10,787 bases of DNA from Monosiga brevicollis MX1 (taxonomy: Eukaryota; Opisthokonta; Choanoflagellata; Craspedida; Salpingoecidae), in the NCBI RefSeq assembly GCF_000002865.3, contig NW_001865063.1, positions 571,483-582,269 on the forward strand. Reading direction: 5' to 3'. The notes under the pieces were generated by a model, which saw only the letters and a program-made list of their open reading frames with translations, had not been told where the DNA came from and searched no databases. Position numbers and translations under genes: made by a program. Below, in pieces: positions 1-7,779 of the stretch (position 1 is its first letter; each line of letters opens with the position of its first letter).

Positions 1-477
1 TCCAATGACGATGCCGGTTTCAGTGATGCCGGGTCGGAGTATAGCGGTCTCGACTCGTCCTCCATCTACAGCGCCCAGTCGGCCACCACCTCCCCGCGAC
101 TTCATGTGCTTGAATCCACGCTGAGCTCACAAAGCCTGCCCAATCTGACGCATCAAATGGTCGATGCAGGCTGGAGCATGGGTGACGGGCCGCACGATGG
201 CAATGGCTCGCTCGGCAAAGTTCCAGTTGCTGGCCCTTTGGGGTCAGGAGCAGGAGGCATGGGTAGCCCTCTGCGTCAGATGACCCATCAACCAGGTGGC
301 AACAGTACGAGCTCGAGTGATGTCATGGACAGCTCGCTCAACAATGTGCTTTCAATGGCGCTCAACTTGGATGTGAGTCATAGCCCACGTTCTTCCCTGC
401 ACAGCCAGCTTTCTAGCCCAGCTACCCGACCAAACGCTTTCCATGAGCAGTCCCCTCTGGCCTATCGCTACAACTGA
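1..477 (+). CDS. 3' end of an unidentified Ser-rich protein (partial)
   Basis: The reading frame is open from base 1 to a TGA at 475-477, so this is the terminal exon, or part of it, of a gene that starts left of the window. The roughly 158 visible residues are low-complexity and rich in Ser, Gly, Asn and Pro, with acidic and aromatic residues near the beginning (a DAGFSDAGSEYSGLDSSS stretch) and several SP/TSP sites. No folded domain, membrane segment or catalytic motif is visible, so it is probably a disordered C-terminal tail that could be phosphorylated. I do not recognise the family. The gene converges on the sulfatase, with 271 nt between the two stop codons. Confidence 0.7.
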   Translation, partial: SNDDAGFSDAGSEYSGLDSSSIYSAQSATTSPRLHVLESTLSSQSLPNLTHQMVDAGWSMGDGPHDGNGSLGKVPVAGPLGSGAGGMGSPLRQMTHQPGGNSTSSSDVMDSSLNNVLSMALNLDVSHSPRSSLHSQLSSPATRPNAFHEQSPLAYRYN

Positions 478-748
478 AGGGTTTTTCCAGGCGAGCCACC
501 CCACGCTGCTCAGGCATTGGGCGCTTGCCAGTTTCTAATGTTTTTTGTTTAGTTTCTTTTTGCAAACTGCATGCTATGCTATGTCGTGAGGTGATGCCCA
601 GACGGGCAGCTACACTCTAATTTATCTCAATCTCGACGCGGCTTGATCTTGATCGCGATTGAACTTGATGCAAACACACACATGCATCAATTTGCACGCA
701 CTCGGTCGGCCGTCTCCGCGTTTACGAAAATTTGACGCAACCTCGCAT
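478..748 (-). other. Sulfatase 3'UTR and convergent intergenic spacer
   Basis: This stretch lies between the stop of the Ser-rich gene and the stop of the sulfatase. About 488-748 belongs to the duplicated sulfatase unit and is repeated at 4753-4992. Because the copies begin inside the last sulfatase exon, it is best read as sulfatase 3'UTR plus downstream sequence. No canonical AATAAA is seen on the - strand; A-rich tracts occur near 540-560. Confidence 0.6.
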
Positions 749-3700
749 TTAGCAGCCGGGAATACCACAGACAGGATACGGCGTGCTGAAGGAGACGCAA
801 GGGGTGTCATTAAACGTAAAGCCCGAAGTGCAATTTGCATTGTACACGAGTTTGCCAACCTGGCCAGTCTTGAGGTGACAGGCCGGTGGATCCTCCCAGT
901 TGACCGTAAAGTGCGTGCAGCTCTACACAGGCCAGCGTGTTAGTGATTAGCATGGAGCCGTCAAGGCGCGTGGGACAATCGCAGACAGCAGACAGCTAAC
1001 CTTCTCGTTTTGACAGGCAAGGCAGCACTCATCAACGCTATTGACCTTCACCTGGATCCCAGCCTTGCTGTCATGAGCACACACACCGGTTTCAACGCGC
1101 ATGGTGCAAGTGGCGCGCATGGAGGCCGAGAGACTGTCAGCAAATCGCTCCTATCCCCCACCCCCCGTCATCGGCACCAAAGCAACGCAATGAGCCATTT
1201 GTACAGTTGCAGGTGGCAGGGGATGCAGAAAGTCTATATAGTACAGTACCTTGGCGCAGGTCGCATTGCAGTTGCCGAGCAAACTAGCGGGTGAACACCG
1301 TGCAATTTCGCCTGGATTGCCTGAAGAAGACAAAAAAAAAGACAAGAGAAGGAAACGATACAAACCCTGTTGAGCCAAATCATCAAAGTACCATTCGCGC
1401 AATATCGAGCAAAGCGACAGACCGGCTGGACCACTCTTTCCGTGCAGAAATGAAGTAAGGATGGTTTCATTGAGTTGGCGCCACAAGGCTGTGACGCGTT
1501 CGGCATTGACAGGAGCCAGGTTGCTCATCTCGCGGGGATCTACCAGACAGAGGATGTTGCACTTGAGCACAGAGGTAACGCATTCCTTATTGCGACGGCA
1601 GCTGTTCCAGATGGCTTTGACAAACCTGCGGTCACGTTGAAAAGGCAAGGTGGTTGGCCTGGTACACCGGGTAGGACCTGATCCAACGGTCCGTCTTGCT
1701 GATTACAGGGCCACAGAGCGTCATCCGACGCGATCCAGGACCCATTTGGATACTGTTGCGCAAAGTCATCAAACGTGGTGGAGGGTTTGATGGTGAGCAT
1801 GTTGCAGCTACGAGTGCCAACAGAGCACGGCCTACCTTCCAGCCGTTGTTTTGCGTCTTAAAATTGTTTTGCGCCACCAGCAACTTGATCTGCGTGTGAC
1901 CAAAAGCGCAAAATTGGAAAACAAGAGGCCAAGCATGGCTTGATATCAGAGAAGACGGCGCACGAAACGGGGGCACTGCATCAGCAAGCGCGTACATCAC
2001 CAGCCACGATGACCTCCTTGCTCAGAACAAGGAATGGGTGGGCAGCATCAGTTTGGCGGGCATAACTGGCATTGGAGATGAAGGGCCACACGTCCACGCC
2101 ATCCACAGGAGGGAAAGACGAATTGCCATAGATATCCTTATTCTATGTATCAAGGGATCGAGAAGGAGAAGCGTGGGGCGTATTGAGGCCACATACTCAT
2201 CGACTCGGCACACAAACTAAGCCTACCACGTCTTGGAGGTCAACGGGAAGCGGCGCCACTGGGGGATCATCCGCCGGGTCTTGGCCAGCCAGCTTGGCAA
2301 AGGTGGGGTACCAATCAGCAATGTGGACGTTGACAAAACTCTCCGAGCCGCGAAGATTGGCGGGTACCAAGCCGCCAGAGACAAAAGAGGCGACATGCAT
2401 GCCGCCTTGCCAGTTGCTGTGTTTTTCGCCACGCAATGGGTAGTTGATGCCGTCCTCGACGCCACCATTATCCGAAGAATAGACAATAAGGGTATTATCC
2501 CACATGCCCTATGACACCAGCACAATCAAGGACAGGCGTTGCAGGTGAGTGGGGGATTCAGGCAAGGCTGACGATGTGCAATGCCCGCAACAGACCTTGT
2601 CACGAAGGGCTTGGACCAGCTTGCCAAAGTACATGTCCGACGCCCACAGCATTCCACAATACGTCGATTTGTTGCCATTCTCCTGGCTCGGTCAAAGGGC
2701 GCACGAATATAAGGAGGTGAAACGGCAATGATAGGTCTGTTGTGCGGAGTAAGGGAGTGGCATGCAAAACAATCAGCTGTTTATCTGACCTGTTCCGAGT
2801 AGCCATAGCAATAGCGGTCGTCCCAATCGGGGACTGGGTCATAGGGGGTATGCACTGCTTGCCAAGCCAGATACATGAACAAGGGGGTCTCGGCGTCGTG
2901 ATTGGCAATGGCGTCCACGGCCTGGGAAGGCGAGAGGACAAGGCAGGAGAGCCCAACATTAAGAGGGCAGGCCCATCATCGAGGGAGGAGCCAGAAATCA
3001 TGGGGTGTTGCTGGGCCGTACAAGCTGGCCGTAGAGATCTGAAGAATACTCTGTATTGTTGGTGAGCGGATGATCCCCTTCCCAGCGCTCAGACGAGCGA
3101 TAGGCCTCGGCACCACCTAAGGACCGAGGTCAAATCAAATATGAGCCGTGCACTTGAAGCATGGTTCAGGAGGTGTGGACGGTAGAGGCAGAGGCACAGT
3201 GATTGCAGAACGGACTGAGGTAGCCCAGGTAGTGGTCAAAGCCACGGTTGATGGGCAGGTGATTCCAGCTCAGATAGCCTAATCGGGGCAATCGCGAGAC
3301 ATGTAGAGAGTGCTATGTTGTCAGAATGGTTCCACATTTGATATCGGGATCGAGGACTAAGGATAGACGGATGGTTGAGACTGACCTGTATGACCCTTGC
3401 CGTACCTTAAAAAACAAGAGCAAGTTAACAGGGGAATGTGCGCAACAGCGGTGGGTCAAGTACAGGCAAGAGACACGGCAATTGGAAGGCCAAGCGAGGG
3501 AAAGAGCAGGCATCAAGGATCAAGAGATGCGAACCAGTGGGTGGCATAGCCAGCGGCCTTGAGCTTTTCAGAAATCCAAGTCCAGCGCAGATCCATGTCA
3601 TCCGAGGCAACAGCACTAAGTTGCTCGCCGTGGTGAATAGGCCAACGCCCCGACAAGCTGCATATTGGCAAGAGAGTGGATCATGATGAGCGCTGGCTTT

Positions 3701-4136
3701 TTTTTTTTTTTTCCAAACATGGTCCATGTCTCAGTCTCGATCACAAGGTGGGGGACCCTGAGGTCAAGGAAAGGGGGCGCGCGGGCCTACAAGGATCGGC
3801 GCGTTGGAGAACAGTGCCAGTGGGTGTAGGCGTTTTTGAGGATGATCCCTTGCTGGGCGAGAGCACTAATATTGCTCGTTTCCTCTGTGGTGGTGCCGCC
3901 ATTAAAGACAGTGTCGTGGTAGCCCTGCAAGAAGCGGGGCGTGGCGTAGCGGCTGAGCGTGATGATAATGGTCCACGTTGGGGCGGGCCGCGAGAAGATG
4001 GGTGGGACGAGTGGGATAGAGTTTCTGCGGCTACCAGATCATCCTGAAGAATCATGATGATATGAGGTTTGGGATCCGCCCTGGCTGCAAGGCCACTGAG
4101 CAGCACGGCGAGGACGGACAACACATGCAGCGCCAT
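749..4136 (-). CDS. Secreted/lysosomal arylsulfatase, 16 exons, intact
   Basis: Predicted to hydrolyse sulfate esters after Cys-to-formylglycine maturation in the ER. Exons on the - strand: 4136-4035, 3924-3791, 3657-3535, 3405-3386, 3278-3198, 3116-3022, 2921-2790, 2682-2596, 2508-2227, 2136-1996 (or from 2142), 1889-1836, 1752-1626, 1539-1432 (or to 1366), 1320-1250, 1150-1001, 922-749. All junctions are GT..AG and phase-compatible, giving about 626-650 aa. The signal peptide is residues 1-20, cut after ARA. Family landmarks, compared with human ARSB: DD32-33, formylglycine motif CSPTR72-76, K123 and H125, H209, DN271-272, and K287 in the PLRGEK region. The GKWHLG motif of relatives reads GKGHTG here. 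The last 107 residues form a Cys-rich extension (DECCLACQ motif, ending CGIPGC) resembling a PAN/Apple-type module. Introns are 78-133 nt. The substrate is unknown. The donors of exons 3, 5 and 13 are the least certain. Confidence 0.93.
3386..3405 (-). other. 20-nt microexon (sulfatase exon 4)
   Basis: It lies between an AAG acceptor and a GTCAGT donor. Joined to its neighbours it encodes the WYGKGHTG segment, which supplies the Lys and His that correspond to the ARSB active-site pair. Skipping it would shift the frame (20 nt is not a multiple of three) and remove two catalytic residues. Confidence 0.82.
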
Positions 4137-4383
4137 GACGTCTGGGTATGAGAAGCAAGCAAGCTGGCGGAATTCAGCAGTGAGAAGCTGTCAAAGGCAG
4201 GCGGATGTGATTGTGTGAGTGGGAGGTGCATCAGATCGACCCGAGCCAGTAGATCACTCGCTCAGAGCACATAAAAGGATCCAAGTCCTCAGGAAAGCCT
4301 CAGATCCGAGGCCATTGCCCGAATCGTCCAAGAACTCGTACATTCCCACAGATCAGGCCACACATCAGAGGCACAAACAGCAT
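4137..4383 (-). promoter_or_regulatory. Presumed sulfatase promoter and 5'UTR
   Basis: This is the upstream flank of the sulfatase start codon. No convincing TATA box or initiator stands out; a TTTTATG stretch lies near 4270 on the - strand. The call rests on position only. The region is absent from the degenerate second copy. Confidence 0.4.
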
Positions 4384-4574
4384 CGATCCCACCCAGCACT
4401 CACGCGATCCCATCCAGCACTCACAGCATCACCCCAGCGCGCACACGCTCCGATCCAGCACTCACACGATCCCGTCCAGCACTCACAGCATCACCCCAGC
4501 GCGCACACGCTCCGATCCAGCACTCACACGATCCCGTCCAGCACTCACAACATCACCCCAGCGCGCACGACGCA
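4384..4574. repeat. 62-bp minisatellite, about 3 units
   Basis: A 62-bp unit repeats with exact spacing: the ACCCCAGCGCGCAC core starts at 4431, 4493 and 4555. Each unit contains two smaller CCAGCACTCAC motifs, so the array has a nested structure. It lies 250-440 bp upstream of the sulfatase start codon. It has no palindromic repeats or unique spacers, so it is not a CRISPR array. Confidence 0.9.
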
Positions 4575-4592
4575 CGGGATCGTAAAGACGTC

Positions 4593-4594
<2 letters not shown>

Positions 4595-4654
<60 letters not shown>
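4595..4654. repeat. (CA)30 microsatellite
   Basis: A perfect 60-nt CA dinucleotide tract follows the minisatellite and directly abuts the duplicated block at 4658. It is likely to be length-polymorphic. Any open frame across it is an artefact of the repeat. Confidence 0.97.
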
Positions 4655-4655
<1 letters not shown>

Positions 4656-4657
4656 CA

Positions 4658-4752
4658 CTGGAGCTCTTTCGCGAACGGGCCAGCAGCGAGCGAACCGAGT
4701 GAAGATAACCGTTATTTGTCAGACGAAATCGGATGTCGCAATCGAAGCAAAC
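4658..4752. repeat. Duplicated 5'-flank block of the sulfatase unit (copy 1)
   Basis: These 95 bp match 8116-8210 without gaps and with about 4 mismatches. In both places the block lies upstream of sulfatase sequence in the same orientation, so it marks the 5' edge of the duplicated unit. The intact copy's unit begins at its far end, 4752. No gene is seen in it. Confidence 0.9.
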
Positions 4753-4992
4753 AGGCGAGCTGCTTAGGCATTGGGCGCTTGCCAGTTTCTAATGTTTTTT
4801 CGTTTTGTTTCTTTTTGCAAACTACATGCTATGCTGTGATGCCCAAACGGCAGTTACACTCTAATTTATCTCAATCTCGACGCGGCTTGATCTTGATCGC
4901 GATTGAACTTGATGCAAACACACACATGCATCAATTTGCACGCACTCGGTCGGCCGTCCCCGCGTTTACGAAAATTTGACACAACCTCACAT
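4753..4992 (-). pseudogene. Second sulfatase copy: 3'UTR remnant
   Basis: This is a direct repeat of roughly 488-748, the 3'UTR of the intact sulfatase. Small indels occur between 4795 and 4856; from 4857 on the alignment is gap-free. It may now act as the 3'UTR and polyadenylation region of the eIF4G-like fragment just upstream on the - strand. Confidence 0.85.
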
Positions 4993-5055
4993 TTAGCAGC
5001 CGGGAATACCACAGACAGGAAACGGCGTGCTGAAGGAGATGCAAGGGGTGTCATT
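4993..5055 (-). pseudogene. Second sulfatase copy: last-exon tail remnant
   Basis: This repeats the final coding part of sulfatase exon 16 (749-811), including the TAA stop and the CGIPGC ending. Two substitutions change residues (Val to Ile, Tyr to Phe). Across 613-811 versus 4857-5055 there are 5 mismatches in 199 bp and no gaps. Homology stops abruptly at 5055, where eIF4G-like sequence starts. The eIF4G-like frame enters this tail out of phase and ends at its first TGA (5051-5053). Confidence 0.9.
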
Positions 5056-5565
5056 GGCTTCCAGGGACAGGAGCCGGGTCGGGGTGTTCAATCTTGAGGT
5101 GTCGGCGTTTGGTCGTTTGTGGCGTCAAAACAGCAGGGGCCGGTGATGCGGCTGGCTCTGGTGCCGCTGTTGCGGTAGAACGGACAGGGGTAGATGCCGC
5201 ACTCTCTGATTGAATTTGAAAGGGCTCCCCAGTCTTGGGATTAATAATCGCAAGGGTCTTCTTAGAGCGTTGTGGGGTTTGGCTTGACGTGGGGGTTCGC
5301 GGAGACGAAACAAACGGCGGCGCGTAGTTTTGATGCTGCATGCCATAAGGCGGATAGGGCTGCTGGCCATAGCCTTGAGGGATGCCACTGAACCCCATGG
5401 GCACCGCCTGGCCGTTGAGCTGTGGAAACTGAGACGCCAAAACAAGGAAAAACACTGTGTGAGTCAGTTGCCAAGTTTCTTAGACCAACGAACATCTACG
5501 TGCAATCCGGCACTCGCAAGAGCTTGTTGACACACCATGCCATTGCTGGCACCAGGTCGGGACAT
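5051..5565 (-). CDS. eIF4G-like N-terminal fragment fused to the sulfatase tail
   Basis: Two exons, 5565-5500 and 5428-5051, are joined in phase 0 across a 71-nt GT..AG intron, giving 147 residues from an ATG in a good context (CTACCATGT). The protein is disordered and rich in Pro, Gln, Tyr and Gly (GYGQQPYPPYGMQ), then carries a basic stretch followed by KKTLAIINPKTGEPFQ. That last motif resembles the short NPKTG-type element in N-terminal regions of translation initiation factor eIF4G, which is why I use this name; identity is only moderately sure. Full eIF4G proteins exceed 1000 residues, and the MIF4G domain is absent here. The frame ends at a TGA inside the duplicated sulfatase exon, so the natural gene has been cut off. 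An upstream exon cannot be excluded. Confidence 0.55.
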
Positions 5566-6384
5566 GGTAGCGATGGCCTGTGCTTTAGTACTCCTCCAAT
5601 CCGCCTCGGTAAGGGCCGAGACGAGCTCAAAATGGTCAAAAGGGTTGAGGGAGGGGGGGGGGGGAAGGGGAGAGGTACTCGAGAGGTGTCTGGATGTGTG
5701 AGGCCGGGGGCCTTTGGAAATGGCAGTCATCAACCCACACACCAAGCTTGAGGTAATCTTTTTGCCTGTTGCGTGCAAAAGGGAAGCAAGATCATGCGAG
5801 CAGGTTCGCTTTCACGGAGTCGTTTCTCCCTTTTCTTTCTGCTGCCTTCGTGTGAGTGAGTAACCCGATAAAACTAAATTGTTCAAGTCCATTTTTTCCC
5901 ATTTTCTCTATTCAAATCAGGTGTACGTTGCAGACTTTTCTCGACCGGAGTCACGTGAAACGCGACAGCTTTAGTGGGGGTTTGATCGGCTGTGAAGCAG
6001 AAAGCTCAAAGTCGATCAACGGCAGAACAAGAGCATGGCTCCCAAATGATGCACGACGGGCCGACAAGCCAGCATGAAGACCAAAAGAGGTAATTCAGCC
6101 GGAAGAAAACCCAACAAAGCCAGACAAGCCAACTTGACGATACTAGATAGACGCACATCATGGCCACGATGCAAGTGCGAGGCCAAAGCCAAGTTGGTCA
6201 AGAGAACCCCATCAATCCTGTGAATCATGCCATACCAGCCATCTGATATGGAAATAGGAGACAGGGACAGAGTGTCCTTTCAAAAGAACGATCCGCATGC
6301 AACGCGCTGGCTTATCGTGCAAGAAGAAGAGTACACATGAACAGGGTCCAGGTGTAGCCGATAGGGCGTGCAAATGAGCGTTAT
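5566..6384. other. Spacer between the eIF4G-like start and the ISWI stop
   Basis: On the - strand this holds the 3' flank of the ISWI fragment and the presumed promoter of the eIF4G-like fragment. A run of 12 G lies at 5653-5664 inside a G-rich patch. No conserved protein, RNA gene or further repeat is seen. Open frames here are short and lack recognisable motifs. Confidence 0.55.
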
Positions 6385-7675
6385 CTACTTTTTGCCCTTC
6401 TTCTTGCTGCTGCCACCTTTGCCGGCCTTGGACTTGGAAGATTCACCAGACTTGGGCTTCGGCGAGGCGGCCTGGGAAGAGCCCTTTGAAGAAGCCTTCT
6501 TGCTGTTACCCGATTGGCTCTGCGTACCCCAAAAGCAACAAGTGAGGCTGAGGCGATGGGTTCCATTTTGTTGCTGAATTGACGGCCTGGAATCCACCAA
6601 TGTGTCCCTCATGAGCGAGTTGGTTGCGTACACCACGAGGTAAATCTCACCTTGCTTCGCTTCGTGGGCGGCTCTTCCTCCTCCTCATCCTCCTCCCTGT
6701 TCTTGCCCTTGCCCTTGCTCTTGCTATCTGGCTTCATCTCCTTCTCCAGGTTAATGAGCGTCGTTGCCCGGCGCTGAAGTTCTACGCTTGTGCGTGACTT
6801 GATAAACCAGTCGAAACGAAACAGCGGCTCGTTGCGAATCTACACCCGCAAGCACAACCCACCACATGACATTGATCGGGAGTGAGTGCATTCTACGATA
6901 TGGCTTCAAGCTCTCCTGGCCAAAATCAATGCTGAAGCACAGGACACACCTGGCGTCGAAGCTCATCATACACGTGGTCGTGATCGTAACCCAGGCGCTG
7001 CAAAAAGCAAATAATGTAGCGGTCTTCCTCCTCCGTATAGTTTTTGCCGCGATTGCCGCCATAATTGATGGTAAGGCGATGGAATGGGTGTGGCGTTGAC
7101 TTGACCTTCTTGCCCGAAGCGCTCTGCACTTCGATGCGCCGATTGATCTTGTGCTCGCCCCGCTCGATTTGAGCTGATTGTGATCGCGCCACGGGCCACA
7201 AGCGTCCATGCAAAGCGCATGATGAATCAGAGCCTGCCATGCCTCATCATGCAGGAGAGTAAGGGCACCTTACCTTTGATGGAGGACCAGTTGTCAAGCT
7301 CCTTCCATCGCTTCCAAAACACCTGGGCATATGCCTCCACCTCCTCTGGCTGCTTGCTTTCCACTTCTTTGCAGATCTTGTCCATCGCCTTGCGACCCCA
7401 GCGCTCGTTGGCCCGCACAAACTGCTGAAAGTCCCGGCGGTTCCAGTCGGCAAACCCCTTGGCCAACATGTCCTCCTTCTTTTTCTATCGCACATGTCAG
7501 ACCCACCACCCAATGAGCCGATGTGACTGAGCCGCGCAACCAAACACGCGTCGCTGACACACTGCACCTGCTCAGCATCCGTCAAGGGGATAGCCTTGTC
7601 GATGGCGGCCTGATCGGCTTTGCGTTTCTTCTCCAACTCGTCAGTCCAGCCACCCTCGGGAACGTTCTTGGGCAC
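6385..7675 (-). CDS. ISWI remodeller C-terminal region (HAND-SANT-SLIDE), motor missing
   Basis: Five exons, 7675-7568, 7484-7274, 7173-6950, 6839-6651 and 6519-6385, splice cleanly and give about 288 aa ending at TAA. Order: end of the HAND region (IPLTDAEQ), SANT ([26 protein letters not shown]), the AQIERGE spacer, SLIDE ([31 protein letters not shown]), then a Lys/Glu- and Lys/Ser-rich tail. This closely matches SNF2H/ISWI, whose C-terminal module binds linker DNA and helps position nucleosomes. Full ISWI proteins are about 1000 aa. The first exon here begins at a splice acceptor, and no upstream ATPase exon exists before the sulfatase remnant starts 100 bp away. Exons show no stop or frameshift, so it is either a young fragment or selectively maintained. 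It has no identifiable promoter or start codon. Confidence 0.9.
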
Positions 7676-7744
7676 CTACAGAAGCAACGATGATACCACC
7701 ACAAAAGCACCACATAAGAACAAAGCCAAGCAAGGAGAGAGATA

Positions 7745-7779
7745 ATGTGCGCACATGCACATGCGCATGCACACTCACA
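7745..7779. repeat. Alternating GT/CA-rich tract at the insert edge
   Basis: Purine-pyrimidine alternation (GTGCGCACATGCACATGCGC and onward) runs to the point where sulfatase homology begins at 7776. Such tracts are prone to breakage and slippage, and this one spans the junction. Confidence 0.65.

Larger units (their letters stand above)
5056..7775. other. 2.7-kb insert carrying two gene fragments
   Basis: This block separates the 3' tail (4753-5055) and the 5'/middle blocks (7776-8210) of the second sulfatase copy. Contents on the - strand: ISWI 3' exons, then a spacer, then the 5' exons of an eIF4G-like gene. Introns are kept, so it moved as DNA, not through mRNA. I see no terminal inverted repeats and no target-site duplication. 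The right end is a GT/CA-rich alternating tract (about 7745-7779) that merges with CA-rich sulfatase sequence. Confidence 0.65.

Noticed and set aside
659-943. Plus-strand frame repeated near 4903-5097
   Set aside because: It is antisense to the last sulfatase exon and UTR; the similarity between copies is explained by the duplication.
749-2200. Frameshifts in the 3' half of the sulfatase gene
   Set aside because: Apparent frame changes disappear once introns are placed. Every exon joins in phase through to the TAA at 749-751.
4384-4574. CRISPR-like array
   Set aside because: The repeats are contiguous 62-bp units without unique spacers or dyad symmetry, in a eukaryotic intergenic region.
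4219-4767. Open frame of about 180 codons rich in His and Thr
   Set aside because: It is produced by the minisatellite and CA repeat; it has no domain and lies in the sulfatase 5' flank.
488-5055. LTR retrotransposon: about 300-bp direct repeats (507-809 and 4761-5053) beginning TG and ending CA
   Set aside because: The repeats are the sulfatase 3' exon end plus 3'UTR. No primer-binding site, polypurine tract, gag or pol lies between them, and the flanks show no target-site duplication.
6385-7675. Retroposed ISWI copy
   Set aside because: Four spliceosomal introns are retained with good GT..AG sites, and there is no poly(A) tract at the 3' end.
5056-7775. Helitron or Pack-type transposon carrying gene fragments
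   Set aside because: No TC...CTRR ends with A/T flanks, no terminal inverted repeats and no target duplication could be seen. Gene capture is real in appearance, but the carrier is not supported.
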